NCBI GenBank assembly: GCA_903900845.1
Contig: CAIUOU010000185.1
Location: forward strand, 1-43,410
Length of the DNA: 43,410 bases
Direction of reading: 5' to 3'
From: an uncultured Opitutia bacterium
Lineage (GTDB): Bacteria; Verrucomicrobiota; Verrucomicrobiia; Opitutales; Opitutaceae
Below the pieces are notes generated by a model, which saw nothing but the letters and a program-made list of their open reading frames with translations, was not told the DNA's origin and searched no databases. Below, in pieces: positions 8,577 to 16,624 of this stretch (its first letter is position 1; every line of letters begins with the position of its first letter). A program made the translations under genes and the position numbers.

Positions 8577-8816
8577 ATGAACCTCAAATCGATCCGCAAC
8601 GCGATGCTGGCCGCAACCTTGACCCTGCTCGGCTCGGGCTGTTCCAGCACCGATCTGGTCAGGGTAAAACCATGGGAGCGTGCAACCCTGTCGAGTTATT
8701 CCATGCGTTCGGACCGTGATCCGGTCCACTCTGCGATGATGGAGCACACTTACTTTTCCCGAGAGATTGCAACCGGCGGAAGAGGCGTCGGGGGAAGTGG
8801 TTGCGGATGCAACTAG
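8577..8816 (+). CDS. DUF4266-type small lipoprotein with Gly/Cys C-terminal tail
   Basis: A 79-residue protein starting at the ATG at 8577, preceded by GGAAA. It has a basic N-terminus, a hydrophobic segment and a lipobox-like LGSGC (C22), then DLVRVKPWERATLSSYSM, HTYFSREI and a tail ending GGSGCGCN. The glycine-rich tail with a closing CGCN is the signature I associate with DUF4266. The two terminal cysteines (C76, C78) are the only ones besides the lipidated one, so they are plausible metal ligands or a substrate for the neighbouring TlpA protein. The function of the family is unknown to me. It ends the DUF3570/ApbE/TlpA operon. Confidence 0.85.
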   Translation: MNLKSIRNAMLAATLTLLGSGCSSTDLVRVKPWERATLSSYSMRSDRDPVHSAMMEHTYFSREIATGGRGVGGSGCGCN

Positions 8817-9095
8817 CACCTAGGCCAGCTTAACCTTGCCTGTTTTCTTCGTCCGAACCGCCGTCATCCACGACCAAAACAGCCCTCTCCAGCGGGTTCT
8901 CTGCCGCAAAGAACCGTGGAATTAATGCCCAGCCGCGACCGGATTAGGTAGGCTGAAGCTGCCAACCCTCAGCGACTAAAGCCTCGCGGGCCTGTGCACA
9001 AACTCACAGAACGGAACCAGGCTCACGACAGTCAACGGCGCGCGGCATATCGCCTCACGGCCGCAATTATCTAAACCCCTGTTCCAAAAAACCCG

Positions 9096-11525
9096 ATGAT
9101 CCCCAAAAAACCCCTCCTTTGGGCTGCCTGCATCATGCTGGCGGCCCTGGCGTCCGGCGCTCAAGCCAGCGAAGCGAACATCAATATTCCCGACCTTACG
9201 AAGGTGACGTTCGACGGCCTTGGTGGCGTGAGCGGCATCACGCTCATGTACGCGGGCATCGCGTTTTGCGTGATCGGAGCGATCTTCGGGCTGATCCAAT
9301 ACCAGCAGACGAAAGCGCTGCCGGTGCATCCGTCGATGGGCTCGGTCTCCAACACGATTTGGGAGACGTGCAAAACCTACCTCTTCACGCAGGGTAAATT
9401 CCTCTCGATCCTCTGGCTGCTGATCGCGGGGAGCATGGTGTACTATTTCGGCTTCCTTGCCCACATGACCGCGGGCCAGGTCGTCGTGATTCTGCTGTCC
9501 TCCATCCTGGGCATCGCCGGCAGCTACGGCGTCGCGTGGTTCGGCATCCGGATCAACACGGTCGCCAACTCCCGCACGGCCTTCTCGGCGCTGCAGGGCA
9601 ACGCCCTCGCGACGCTCGGAATCCCGCTGCGCTCCGGCATGAGCGTGGGACTGCTCCTCGTCTGCGTGGAGCTGTTCTTCATGATCTGCATCCTGATTTT
9701 CCTGCCGCGGGATCTTGTGGGCCCGTGCTTCATCGGGTTCGCGATCGGGGAATCCCTCGGCGCCGCCGTCCTGCGCATCTGCGGCGGCATCTTCACCAAG
9801 ATCGCCGATATCGGCTCCGACCTCATGAAGATCGTCTTCAAGCTGCCTGAGGACGACCCAAAGAATCCCGGCGTGATCGCCGATTGCACGGGCGACAACG
9901 CGGGTGACAGTGTCGGGCCCACGGCCGACGGTTTCGAGACCTACGGTGTGACCGGGGTTGCGCTCATCGCCTTCCTCGCCCTCGCCCTCGCCGGCAGCCC
10001 CGCGGTGTGCGCCATCCTCATCATCTGGCTGTTCGTGATGCGCGCGCTGATGATCGTGACGTCGCTCGTCTCCTACTTCTTCAACCAGGGCCTGAGTCGC
10101 GCGAAATACGGCTCGGCGAAGGACTTTGATTACGAGGCTCCGCTCACGCACCTCGTTTGGATCACCTCCGCGGTCTCCATCGCGATCACCTTTGCCGCCT
10201 CCTACTTCCTGCTGGCCCACCAGACGGGAATCCACCCGGCCCTGTGGTGGGTGCTTTCGGTGATCATCAGCTGCGGCACGATCGCCGGGGCGGTAATCCC
10301 GGAGTTCACCAAGATCTTCGTGAGCACGAACTCCGCCCACGTGAAGGAAGTCACCAATTGCTCCAAGCACGGCGGCGCCTCCCTGAACATACTGTCCGGT
10401 TTCGTCGCCGGCAACTTCTCCGCCTTCTGGATGGGGCTGTGCATCATGGTGCTGATGTGGGTCTCCTACCACTTCTCGCAGAACCCCGCGCTGCTTTCGA
10501 TCATGCCCGAGAAGTTCCTCTTCGCGGCGCCGATCTTCGCGTTCGGACTCGTGGCGTTCGGCTTCCTCGGCATGGGCCCGGTGACCATCGCGGTCGACAG
10601 CTACGGCCCGGTGACCGACAACGCCCAGTCGGTCTACGAGCTCTCGCAGATCGAGGGCCGCCCGGGCATCGCGGGCGAGATCGAGCGCGACTTCGGCTTC
10701 AAGCCGGACTTTGAGAACGCCAAGTACCAGCTCGAGAAAGGCGACGGCGCCGGGAACACGTTCAAGGCGACCGCCAAGCCTGTGCTCATCGGCACCGCGG
10801 TGGTCGGCGCGACCACGATGGTCTTCGGCATCATCATCCTGCTTGAAAACCTCTTCGGCCAGGTGATCCCGAAGCTCTCCATCGTGCAGCCCGAGATCAT
10901 ACTCGGCCTCATCATGGGCGGCAGCGTGATCTACTGGTTCACCGGCGCCTCCTGCCAAGCGGTTGTCACCGGCGCCTACCGCGCGGTGGTCTACATCAAG
11001 GAGAACATGAAGCTCGATGCCGCGACCGCGTCGGACAAGGACAGCAAGGAGGTCGTGCGAATCTGCACGGAGTACGCGCAGAAGGGCATGTGGAACATCT
11101 TCATCGTCGTGTTCTGCTTCTCCCTCGCGCTGCCGTTCTTCAATGCCTACTTTTTCATCGGCTATCTGATCGGCATCGCGTTCTTCGGGCTCTTCCAGGC
11201 CATCTTCATGGCCAACGCCGGCGGCGCCTGGGACAACGCGAAGAAGATCGTCGAGGTCGAGCTGCGCCAGAAGGGCACCGACCTCCACGCGGCCACCGTC
11301 GTGGGCGACACCGTGGGCGACCCCTTCAAGGACACGTCCTCCGTGGCCATGAATCCGGTGATCAAATTCACCACGCTCTTCGGCCTTCTCGCGGTGGAGA
11401 TTGCCGTGACGATGAAGGATCAGGGGGTGAAAAATATCATCGGCGGCTTCTTCTTCCTCGTCGCGCTGGTCTTCGTGTACCGCTCGTTCTACGCGATGCG
11501 CATCCCGGCCGAGGCGAAAGCCTGA
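9096..11525 (+). CDS. hppA: Membrane-bound proton/sodium-translocating pyrophosphatase, divergent
   Basis: An integral membrane PPase of 809 residues that couples PPi hydrolysis to H+ or Na+ export. A cleavable-looking N-terminus (LLWAACIMLAALASGAQA) is followed by about 16 hydrophobic segments. Catalytic signatures are ADIGSDL (D238, D242), PEDDPKNPGVIADCTGDNAG, and near the C-terminus NAGGAWDNAKK and VVGDTVGDPFKDT. GNTFK places Lys (K557) at the position that distinguishes K+-independent from K+-dependent enzymes, pointing to the K+-independent class. Oddly, the otherwise conserved DX7KXE signature is broken: the loop reads DIGSDLMKIVFKLPEDD, one residue short and without the Glu. The protein is longer than typical. 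A strong terminator follows, then a Na+/H+ antiporter gene. Confidence 0.94.
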   Translation: MIPKKPLLWAACIMLAALASGAQASEANINIPDLTKVTFDGLGGVSGITLMYAGIAFCVIGAIFGLIQYQQTKALPVHPSMGSVSNTIWETCKTYLFTQGKFLSILWLLIAGSMVYYFGFLAHMTAGQVVVILLSSILGIAGSYGVAWFGIRINTVANSRTAFSALQGNALATLGIPLRSGMSVGLLLVCVELFFMICILIFLPRDLVGPCFIGFAIGESLGAAVLRICGGIFTKIADIGSDLMKIVFKLPEDDPKNPGVIADCTGDNAGDSVGPTADGFETYGVTGVALIAFLALALAGSPAVCAILIIWLFVMRALMIVTSLVSYFFNQGLSRAKYGSAKDFDYEAPLTHLVWITSAVSIAITFAASYFLLAHQTGIHPALWWVLSVIISCGTIAGAVIPEFTKIFVSTNSAHVKEVTNCSKHGGASLNILSGFVAGNFSAFWMGLCIMVLMWVSYHFSQNPALLSIMPEKFLFAAPIFAFGLVAFGFLGMGPVTIAVDSYGPVTDNAQSVYELSQIEGRPGIAGEIERDFGFKPDFENAKYQLEKGDGAGNTFKATAKPVLIGTAVVGATTMVFGIIILLENLFGQVIPKLSIVQPEIILGLIMGGSVIYWFTGASCQAVVTGAYRAVVYIKENMKLDAATASDKDSKEVVRICTEYAQKGMWNIFIVVFCFSLALPFFNAYFFIGYLIGIAFFGLFQAIFMANAGGAWDNAKKIVEVELRQKGTDLHAATVVGDTVGDPFKDTSSVAMNPVIKFTTLFGLLAVEIAVTMKDQGVKNIIGGFFFLVALVFVYRSFYAMRIPAEAKA

Positions 11526-11548
11526 CCGGCCCTATCCGTTGGATTTCC

Positions 11549-11576
11549 GGCCGGGCCCGCGGGCCCGGCCTTTTTT
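11549..11576 (+). terminator. Strong intrinsic terminator after hppA
   Basis: A perfect 22-base palindrome GGCCGGGCCCG/CGGGCCCGGCC (11549-11570) is followed immediately by TTTTTT (11571-11576), 24 bases after the hppA stop. It is the clearest intrinsic terminator in the window and separates hppA from the antiporter gene. Confidence 0.9.
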
Positions 11577-11629
11577 GCGCCGGCATCGCCCGGGTTTGAC
11601 GCGGGTGCCGGCGAAGGTTCCCTCGGTCC

Positions 11630-13105
11630 ATGCGACGTTTACTTCTGCTGGCGCTGGCGTCTCCGGTCCCCATGGCGCTGGCGGGAGCAGCCGCCGGCGC
11701 CGCCGCGCTTCCCGTACCCCTCGACCAGTACCGCGATCCGGCGGGTGCGACCCTCTGGGAGGTTCTGCGTCACCGCGCGACCGCCGAGCCCTTCAATCTG
11801 GTGGCGGCCGGCATTTTCATCGCCGCGATCCTGCACACCTTCCTGAGCGCCAAGATCCGACATTGGGCGCATGTGGTGGAGGAACGCCACGCCGCCGCCC
11901 GCCGCGCGCGCGCCGGAGCAGATGGCGAGGTGAGCTTCGCGGGACAGATCCTGCACTTCCTCGGCGAGGTGGAGGCGGTGTTCGGCATCTGGGTGATCGC
12001 CCTCGCCGGGGCGATCTCGTGGTTCAAAGGCTGGCCCGCGGTCGTGGGCTACATCGATGGCAAGGTCAGCTTCGTGGAACCGATCTTCGTGGTGGTGATC
12101 ATGACGCTGGCCGCGACCCGGCCGGTGCTCGACCTCGCGGAACGCAGCCTGCGTGCCGTGGCGGGACTGGGCGGCGGCACGCCAGCCGCCTGGTGGCTTT
12201 CCATCCTCATCCTCGCCCCGTTGCTCGGTTCCTTCATCACGGAGCCCGCCGCCATGACCATCGGCGCCCTGCTGCTCTCGCGCCAGTTCTACGCGCTCAA
12301 CCCGGCCCCGCGGCTGGCCTACGCCACGCTCGGACTGCTTTTCGTGAATATCTCCGTGGGCGGTGTGCTGACGCATTTCGCCGCTCCGCCGGTGATCATG
12401 GTGGCTGGCCCGTGGGGATGGGACCTGCGCTTCATGTTCACCAACTTCGGACTCCGGGCGATCATCGGCGTGATCGTCGCGACCTCGGTCTACTTTCTCG
12501 TTTTCCGGCGGGAGCTCTGGGCGCTGGCCGCGGCCGGACCGGATCGAGATGAGTCCACCGAGGAACGCGCCGGCGCCCCGCTCTGGATCACGCTGACCCA
12601 CGTCGCCTTCCTCGCATTCACCGTCTGGAACGCCCATCATCCGGTGATGTGCGTGGGAGCGCTGCTGTTCTTCCTGGCTTTCGCCCAAGCCACCGCCCAC
12701 CACCAGAATCCGGTCGATCTGCGCCCGCCCGTGCTGGTGGGCTTCTTCCTCGCCGGGCTCGTCATCCATGGCGGCCTGCAGTCGTGGTGGATCGAGCCCG
12801 TGCTCACGCGCCTGGGTGAGACGCCCCTTTTCCTCAGCGCCGTGGTGCTGACGGCCTTCAACGATAACGCCGCGATCACCTACCTCGCCTCCCTCGTGCC
12901 GGGATTCACGGACCCCCTGAAATACGCGGTCGTCGCGGGTGCCGTGACCGGAGGAGGGCTCACCGTGATCGCGAACGCCCCCAACCCCGCCGGCCAGGCC
13001 ATTCTCGCGCGTCACTTCCCGGGCGGGGTTTCCCCCCTGCCGCTCGCGCTGGCCGCCCTCGCGCCGACCGTGGTGATGTCCCTCGCGTTCATGCTCGCGC
13101 GCTGA
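11630..13105 (+). CDS. Putative Na+/H+ antiporter (Na_H_antiport_3-like)
   Basis: A 491-residue polytopic membrane protein with a signal-like N-terminus and about 11 hydrophobic segments. Stretches such as LHTFLSAKIRHWAH, LHFLGEVEAVFGIW, FITEPAAMT, NPAPRLAYATLGLLFVNISV, TAFNDNAAITYLASLVPG and VIANAPNPAGQAIL match what I recall of the putative Na+/H+ antiporter family PF07399. Acidic and Asn residues inside membrane segments (FNDNAAIT, EPAAMT) fit ion binding. Transport activity of this family is largely inferred. It lies 104 bases after hppA but behind a strong terminator, so it probably has its own promoter; the pair could still cooperate in ion homeostasis. Confidence 0.8.
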   Translation: MRRLLLLALASPVPMALAGAAAGAAALPVPLDQYRDPAGATLWEVLRHRATAEPFNLVAAGIFIAAILHTFLSAKIRHWAHVVEERHAAARRARAGADGEVSFAGQILHFLGEVEAVFGIWVIALAGAISWFKGWPAVVGYIDGKVSFVEPIFVVVIMTLAATRPVLDLAERSLRAVAGLGGGTPAAWWLSILILAPLLGSFITEPAAMTIGALLLSRQFYALNPAPRLAYATLGLLFVNISVGGVLTHFAAPPVIMVAGPWGWDLRFMFTNFGLRAIIGVIVATSVYFLVFRRELWALAAAGPDRDESTEERAGAPLWITLTHVAFLAFTVWNAHHPVMCVGALLFFLAFAQATAHHQNPVDLRPPVLVGFFLAGLVIHGGLQSWWIEPVLTRLGETPLFLSAVVLTAFNDNAAITYLASLVPGFTDPLKYAVVAGAVTGGGLTVIANAPNPAGQAILARHFPGGVSPLPLALAALAPTVVMSLAFMLAR

Positions 13106-13158
13106 CGCCCCGCGCCGCGCGTCTCGACAAGCCCGCGCGCGCTCGCATCCTACGACTC

Positions 13159-13632
13159 ATGATCAGAGAAACCCACCTTCGCGGCATCCGCCGTCGTTCC
13201 CTCCGCCGGGCGTTCACCCTGCTCGAGATCCTCGTGGTGCTCGCCATCATCGGTCTGCTCGCAGGTCTCGCGATCACCAACGTGGACCGGATCTTCGGCG
13301 GGGCGCAGGTGAGCACGGTCGAGATCTTCGTGAAGGAGAGCATGAAGACCGCGCTGGTGTCCTACCGCCTCCACCTGGGCGACTATCCGTCCACCAGCGA
13401 GGGACTGCAGGCGCTCGCCACCCGGCCCGCCAACAAGGCCGACCGTTGGTTCGGTCCGTATGTCGCGGACGGCAAGATTCCCAGCGACCCGTGGGGCGAA
13501 ACTTACCAGTACGCCTACCCCGGCACCCGGAACAAGGGAGGCTACGATCTCTGGTCCAAGGGTCCCGATCGTCAGAGTGGGACGGCCGACGACATCGGCA
13601 ACTGGTCCTCCGCGGCCGGCGGGGAAAAGTAA
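13159..13632 (+). CDS. gspG: Type II secretion major pseudopilin GspG
   Basis: A 157-residue pseudopilin. The type III signal RRRAFTLLEILVVLAII has Glu at +5 of the mature protein, followed by the hydrophobic helix. The body carries the GspG hallmarks: DYPSTSEGLQAL, FGPYV, PSDPWGETYQYAYPG and the C-terminal GGYDLWSKGPD...GTADDIGNW calcium-loop region. The residue before the cleavage site is Ala rather than the usual Gly. It is the first gene of a seven-gene gsp cluster on the plus strand and would form the pseudopilus shaft in the inner membrane/periplasm. Confidence 0.96.
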   Translation: MIRETHLRGIRRRSLRRAFTLLEILVVLAIIGLLAGLAITNVDRIFGGAQVSTVEIFVKESMKTALVSYRLHLGDYPSTSEGLQALATRPANKADRWFGPYVADGKIPSDPWGETYQYAYPGTRNKGGYDLWSKGPDRQSGTADDIGNWSSAAGGEK

Positions 13633-13691
13633 TCCGAGGCCGTCTCCGGCCCCGCCGGAGCGCGCCGCCGCGGCCTCGCCGCCGCCGATCC

Positions 13692-14276
13692 GTGCCCCAC
13701 CGCCGCCCCTCCCAGCTGACCGCCGCGACCGGCGGCTTCACCCTGCTCGAGATGCTGCTGAGCATCGCGCTGATCGCGCTGCTCGGCGGAGTCTTCATCG
13801 GAGGTTCCTCCCGGCTGCTCTCACCGGAGCCCACGACCCCGCGCGCGGTTTTCTGGAAGGCGGTGCAGGAGGCGCGCAAGACCGCGCTGCGCGCGGAACA
13901 CGAGATCCGGCTGAAGTTCGACGCGGAGAAAAAACATTTCTACCTGGTTGACGGCCTCGCGCCGACAACCGTCGCCGAGGACGGCTTCACGCGGGAGGAG
14001 CGCCCGCTGAAGACTTTCCGGGTCTCCCCGGAGGCCGTGCAGGACCTCACGGTCGAATTCCTCGGCGGTTCGGGGCGGGGCGCCAACACCATCCTCGTGG
14101 GAGGGATGCTGCTGGAGTCGCGCCCCGTCCCGCACGTGCCGTTCTACGGGGACGGCACGTGCCGCGCCTTCCGCGTGCAATTCTCGCGGATGGGTTCCGT
14201 GAGCACGGTGACGGTGGATCCATGGACGTGCGCGGAGATGCCGCCGCCCCCCGACCCGAATGCACCCGCGCCCTGA
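13692..14276 (+). CDS. gspH: GspH-like type II secretion minor pseudopilin
   Basis: A 194-residue pseudopilin read from the GTG at 13692, the first in-frame start that leaves a short basic leader before GGFTLLEMLLSIALIALLGG. The leader-peptidase site (Gly before Phe, Glu +5) is canonical. The body (ARKTALRAEHEIRLKFD, FYLVDG) resembles GspH/FimT globular domains. Its 3' end overlaps gspI by 17 bases, indicating translational coupling. Assignment to GspH rather than another minor pseudopilin rests on gene order and size. Confidence 0.85.
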   Translation: MPHRRPSQLTAATGGFTLLEMLLSIALIALLGGVFIGGSSRLLSPEPTTPRAVFWKAVQEARKTALRAEHEIRLKFDAEKKHFYLVDGLAPTTVAEDGFTREERPLKTFRVSPEAVQDLTVEFLGGSGRGANTILVGGMLLESRPVPHVPFYGDGTCRAFRVQFSRMGSVSTVTVDPWTCAEMPPPPDPNAPAP

Positions 14277-14769
14277 GCAGGCTTCCCGCGGCCGCGCCCG
14301 CGCCTTCACCCTCCTCGAGGTGCTGATGGCGATGGCGCTCTTTGCCATGGCCGCGGTCATGCTGGCCTCCGCCTATCTCAACGTGCTGAACAGCTACGAG
14401 ACGGCCGGCCGCGCGGCGCAGCTCAACGAGGACTTCGCGTTCGCGCGCCAGCTGGTCCTCAACGAACCCGACCGCAAAAAGGTCGAGGAAGGCGGCGAGT
14501 TCGCCACGGCCGCCGGCCACCGCGCGCGCTGGAGCGTCGAGATCGCGTCGACCAACGTGGCGGATGTCTTCCGCGTGGGGTTCACCTGCGAGATCAGCGA
14601 CCCCGCGCGCCCCGAGCCGGACCGGGTCACGCAGTCCTTCGTGGTCATGCGGCCGACGTGGGTCATCGACGCGGCGGAACGCGGCAAGCTCAAGGAGGAC
14701 GCCAAAACCCGCATCCTCGAGCTGCAGGGCAAGTTGAAGGCCGGGCAACCCGGAGGAGCGACCCGATGA
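14260..14769 (+). CDS. gspI: GspI-like type II secretion minor pseudopilin
   Basis: A 169-residue protein with a prepilin leader ending RARAFTLLEVLMAMALFAMAA; Ala again precedes the cleavage site and Glu is at +5. The short globular domain (ARWSVEIAS, VFRVGFTCEI) fits GspI, a minor pseudopilin of the tip complex with GspJ and GspK. It overlaps gspH by 17 bases and gspJ by four (ATGA). Confidence 0.85.
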   Translation: MHPRPEQASRGRARAFTLLEVLMAMALFAMAAVMLASAYLNVLNSYETAGRAAQLNEDFAFARQLVLNEPDRKKVEEGGEFATAAGHRARWSVEIASTNVADVFRVGFTCEISDPARPEPDRVTQSFVVMRPTWVIDAAERGKLKEDAKTRILELQGKLKAGQPGGATR

Positions 14770-15416
14770 ACGCGCGCCATCGGCGGGGTTTCACGCTCCT
14801 CGAGCTTCTGCTCGCGCTCACCCTCGTCGGGCTGCTGCTGGTCGCGATGAACACCCTTGTGTTCTCGATGGGGGAGCTCTGGGGCCGCGGCTCCGAGCCG
14901 CGCCTGCTGGACCAGCACGTGCGCGCGGTGACACGATTCCTCGAGCACGAGCTGAGGTCTTCCGCTCTTCCTCCAGCCGCCCGGTCCGGCGTGGCGCCCA
15001 TCGGTCTCGAGGAAATCCGGCCGCAAAGCGGCCTGATGGAGAAGATGCTCACCTTCGAGCTTCCCGCGGGTAGCCGGCTTTTCGACTGGCCCGGGCAGCC
15101 CCTGCCCGAGGTGATCTGCTCCCTGCAGGCCCGGCCCAACGAGGGACTGGTCCTGCTCTGGCACTCGCGGCTGGAGAAGGATTTCGACTCCCAGACGCCG
15201 CGGGAAACGCTCGTCACTCCGCTCGTCACCGCCCTGGCCTACGATTACTACGACCCCGACGCCAAACGCTGGTCGACGGAGACGAGCCTGAAGCTCAATC
15301 CGCAGGGGCAGCCGCTGACGCCACAGCGTATCCGGCTCAAATTCACGCACGGCCGGCTCGCCCGCGAGGGCGTGATCACGCTGCCGACGCCGAGCCCGGC
15401 CCTGCCGGTATTCTGA
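14766..15416 (+). CDS. gspJ: GspJ-like type II secretion minor pseudopilin
   Basis: A 216-residue protein starting at the ATG at 14766, overlapping the gspI stop by four bases. Leader and helix: RRGFTLLELLLALTLVGLLL with Gly before the cleavage site and Glu at +5. The C-terminal region is beta-rich (LVTALAYDYYDPDAKRWS, PQRIRLKFTHG), as in GspJ. It belongs to the pseudopilus tip complex. Confidence 0.87.
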   Translation: MNARHRRGFTLLELLLALTLVGLLLVAMNTLVFSMGELWGRGSEPRLLDQHVRAVTRFLEHELRSSALPPAARSGVAPIGLEEIRPQSGLMEKMLTFELPAGSRLFDWPGQPLPEVICSLQARPNEGLVLLWHSRLEKDFDSQTPRETLVTPLVTALAYDYYDPDAKRWSTETSLKLNPQGQPLTPQRIRLKFTHGRLAREGVITLPTPSPALPVF

Positions 15417-15418
15417 CC

Positions 15419-16549
15419 ATGCCACGACGCCAACTGCTCCCGGCCGATCCGCGGCGCCGCGCCTCGGTGATCGTGATCGTGATGGTCACGCTGCTGTTCG
15501 CGATGACCGCCCTGCTCGCCTTCATGGACAGGGCGGCGGTCGATCTCATGGCCGACCAACGCGCGGCGGTCGCGCGCCGGCTGCGGGTGGAGGCCTACTC
15601 GGCCCTCGAGGTGGCGCTCGCCGTGCTGGTCGATTTCCGCGAGGCCGGCAACGGGCTCCGCAGCCAGGCCGAGGGCTGGAACGATCCGCTGGGCTTCGCC
15701 GGTTACACGCCGGGCGAAGGCTGCACCGTTGAACTCCGGCTCGAGGACGAGAGCGGCAAGCTGCCGCTGCCTCAGATCAACGCCCAAGTGCTCGCCAACC
15801 TCTTCATGGCGTGGGGGACCCAGAAGAACGAGGCGGAGGAGATCGCCGACGCGATGATGGGCTGGATGAAACGCGGCCACACCTACACCTCGCCGGTGCG
15901 GCCGGATTACGAGTCGGCACCCATTCCGTACGAGGCCCCGGGACGGCCGCTGCGCTCGTACCAGGAACTGGCGGCGATCGGGAAGGCCCGGGAGTTCTTT
16001 TATGACAAGGAAGGACGGCCGAACGAGAATTGGCGGCGGTTCGCCGCTGGCGTGTCGTTGCTTGATTACCCGAAGCCGAACCTCAACAGCGCGAGCCAGG
16101 ACGTGCTCACCGCCCTCGGCCGCTACGACCCTCTGCAATCGCGCAACGTCGTCGACTACCTCCAGGGCAAGGGCGACTTCCGCTACAGCGGTCCGGGCTA
16201 TTTCCAGAACGCCGGAGATGTCGGTCGCATCGCCGGTCCGGCCGGCGATCCCCAGGGATTCTCCACGAGCGTCAGCGCCCTCCGGCTCCACCTCACCGTG
16301 CGGGAGGGCAGGAACGAGTTCCGCGTCTCCGTGGTGGTTGCGCCGCCCGGGGGCGCCAAGACCGTCCAGGCCATCGCCACCCGCACCGAAAAGAGGAGCG
16401 CCGCCAGCCCGGGTTCACCGAACCAGCCCGCGCCGGCCGCCCCAACCTCACCCGGAAACACGGCCGGCGCCGCGGCCAAACCCGCCGATTTGAAGTATCC
16501 CTACACGCTGCTCGAGATCGTCGAGAACCCCCCGCAGGCCGGTGGTTGA
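15419..16549 (+). CDS. gspK: GspK-like type II secretion minor pseudopilin
   Basis: A 376-residue protein two bases after gspJ. The N-terminus has a basic leader followed by SVIVIVMVTLLFAMTALLAF and, like GspK proteins, lacks the +5 Glu. The body includes DESGKLPLPQINAQVLANLF, SYQELAAIG and PNLNSASQDVLTAL, a helix-hairpin-helix-like region characteristic of GspK. The C-terminus is Pro/Ala-rich. GspK caps the pseudopilus tip. Confidence 0.9.
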   Translation: MPRRQLLPADPRRRASVIVIVMVTLLFAMTALLAFMDRAAVDLMADQRAAVARRLRVEAYSALEVALAVLVDFREAGNGLRSQAEGWNDPLGFAGYTPGEGCTVELRLEDESGKLPLPQINAQVLANLFMAWGTQKNEAEEIADAMMGWMKRGHTYTSPVRPDYESAPIPYEAPGRPLRSYQELAAIGKAREFFYDKEGRPNENWRRFAAGVSLLDYPKPNLNSASQDVLTALGRYDPLQSRNVVDYLQGKGDFRYSGPGYFQNAGDVGRIAGPAGDPQGFSTSVSALRLHLTVREGRNEFRVSVVVAPPGGAKTVQAIATRTEKRSAASPGSPNQPAPAAPTSPGNTAGAAAKPADLKYPYTLLEIVENPPQAGG

Positions 16550-16624
16550 AGAAAGGTAGTCCACCGGAAGCATTTTGCGTTCTTGTTCTCCCCGCCGGCG
16601 TCGTCCGTACTCTCGCCCCTCCGC

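Noticed and set aside
8976-11288. 770-codon open frame antisense to hppA
   Set aside because: It is very rich in Glu, Asp, His and Arg with no domain, and mirrors the high-GC codons of the clear membrane pyrophosphatase on the other strand.
11639-13015. 458-codon open frame antisense to the antiporter gene
   Set aside because: Same reason: a charged, low-complexity shadow of a hydrophobic protein gene.
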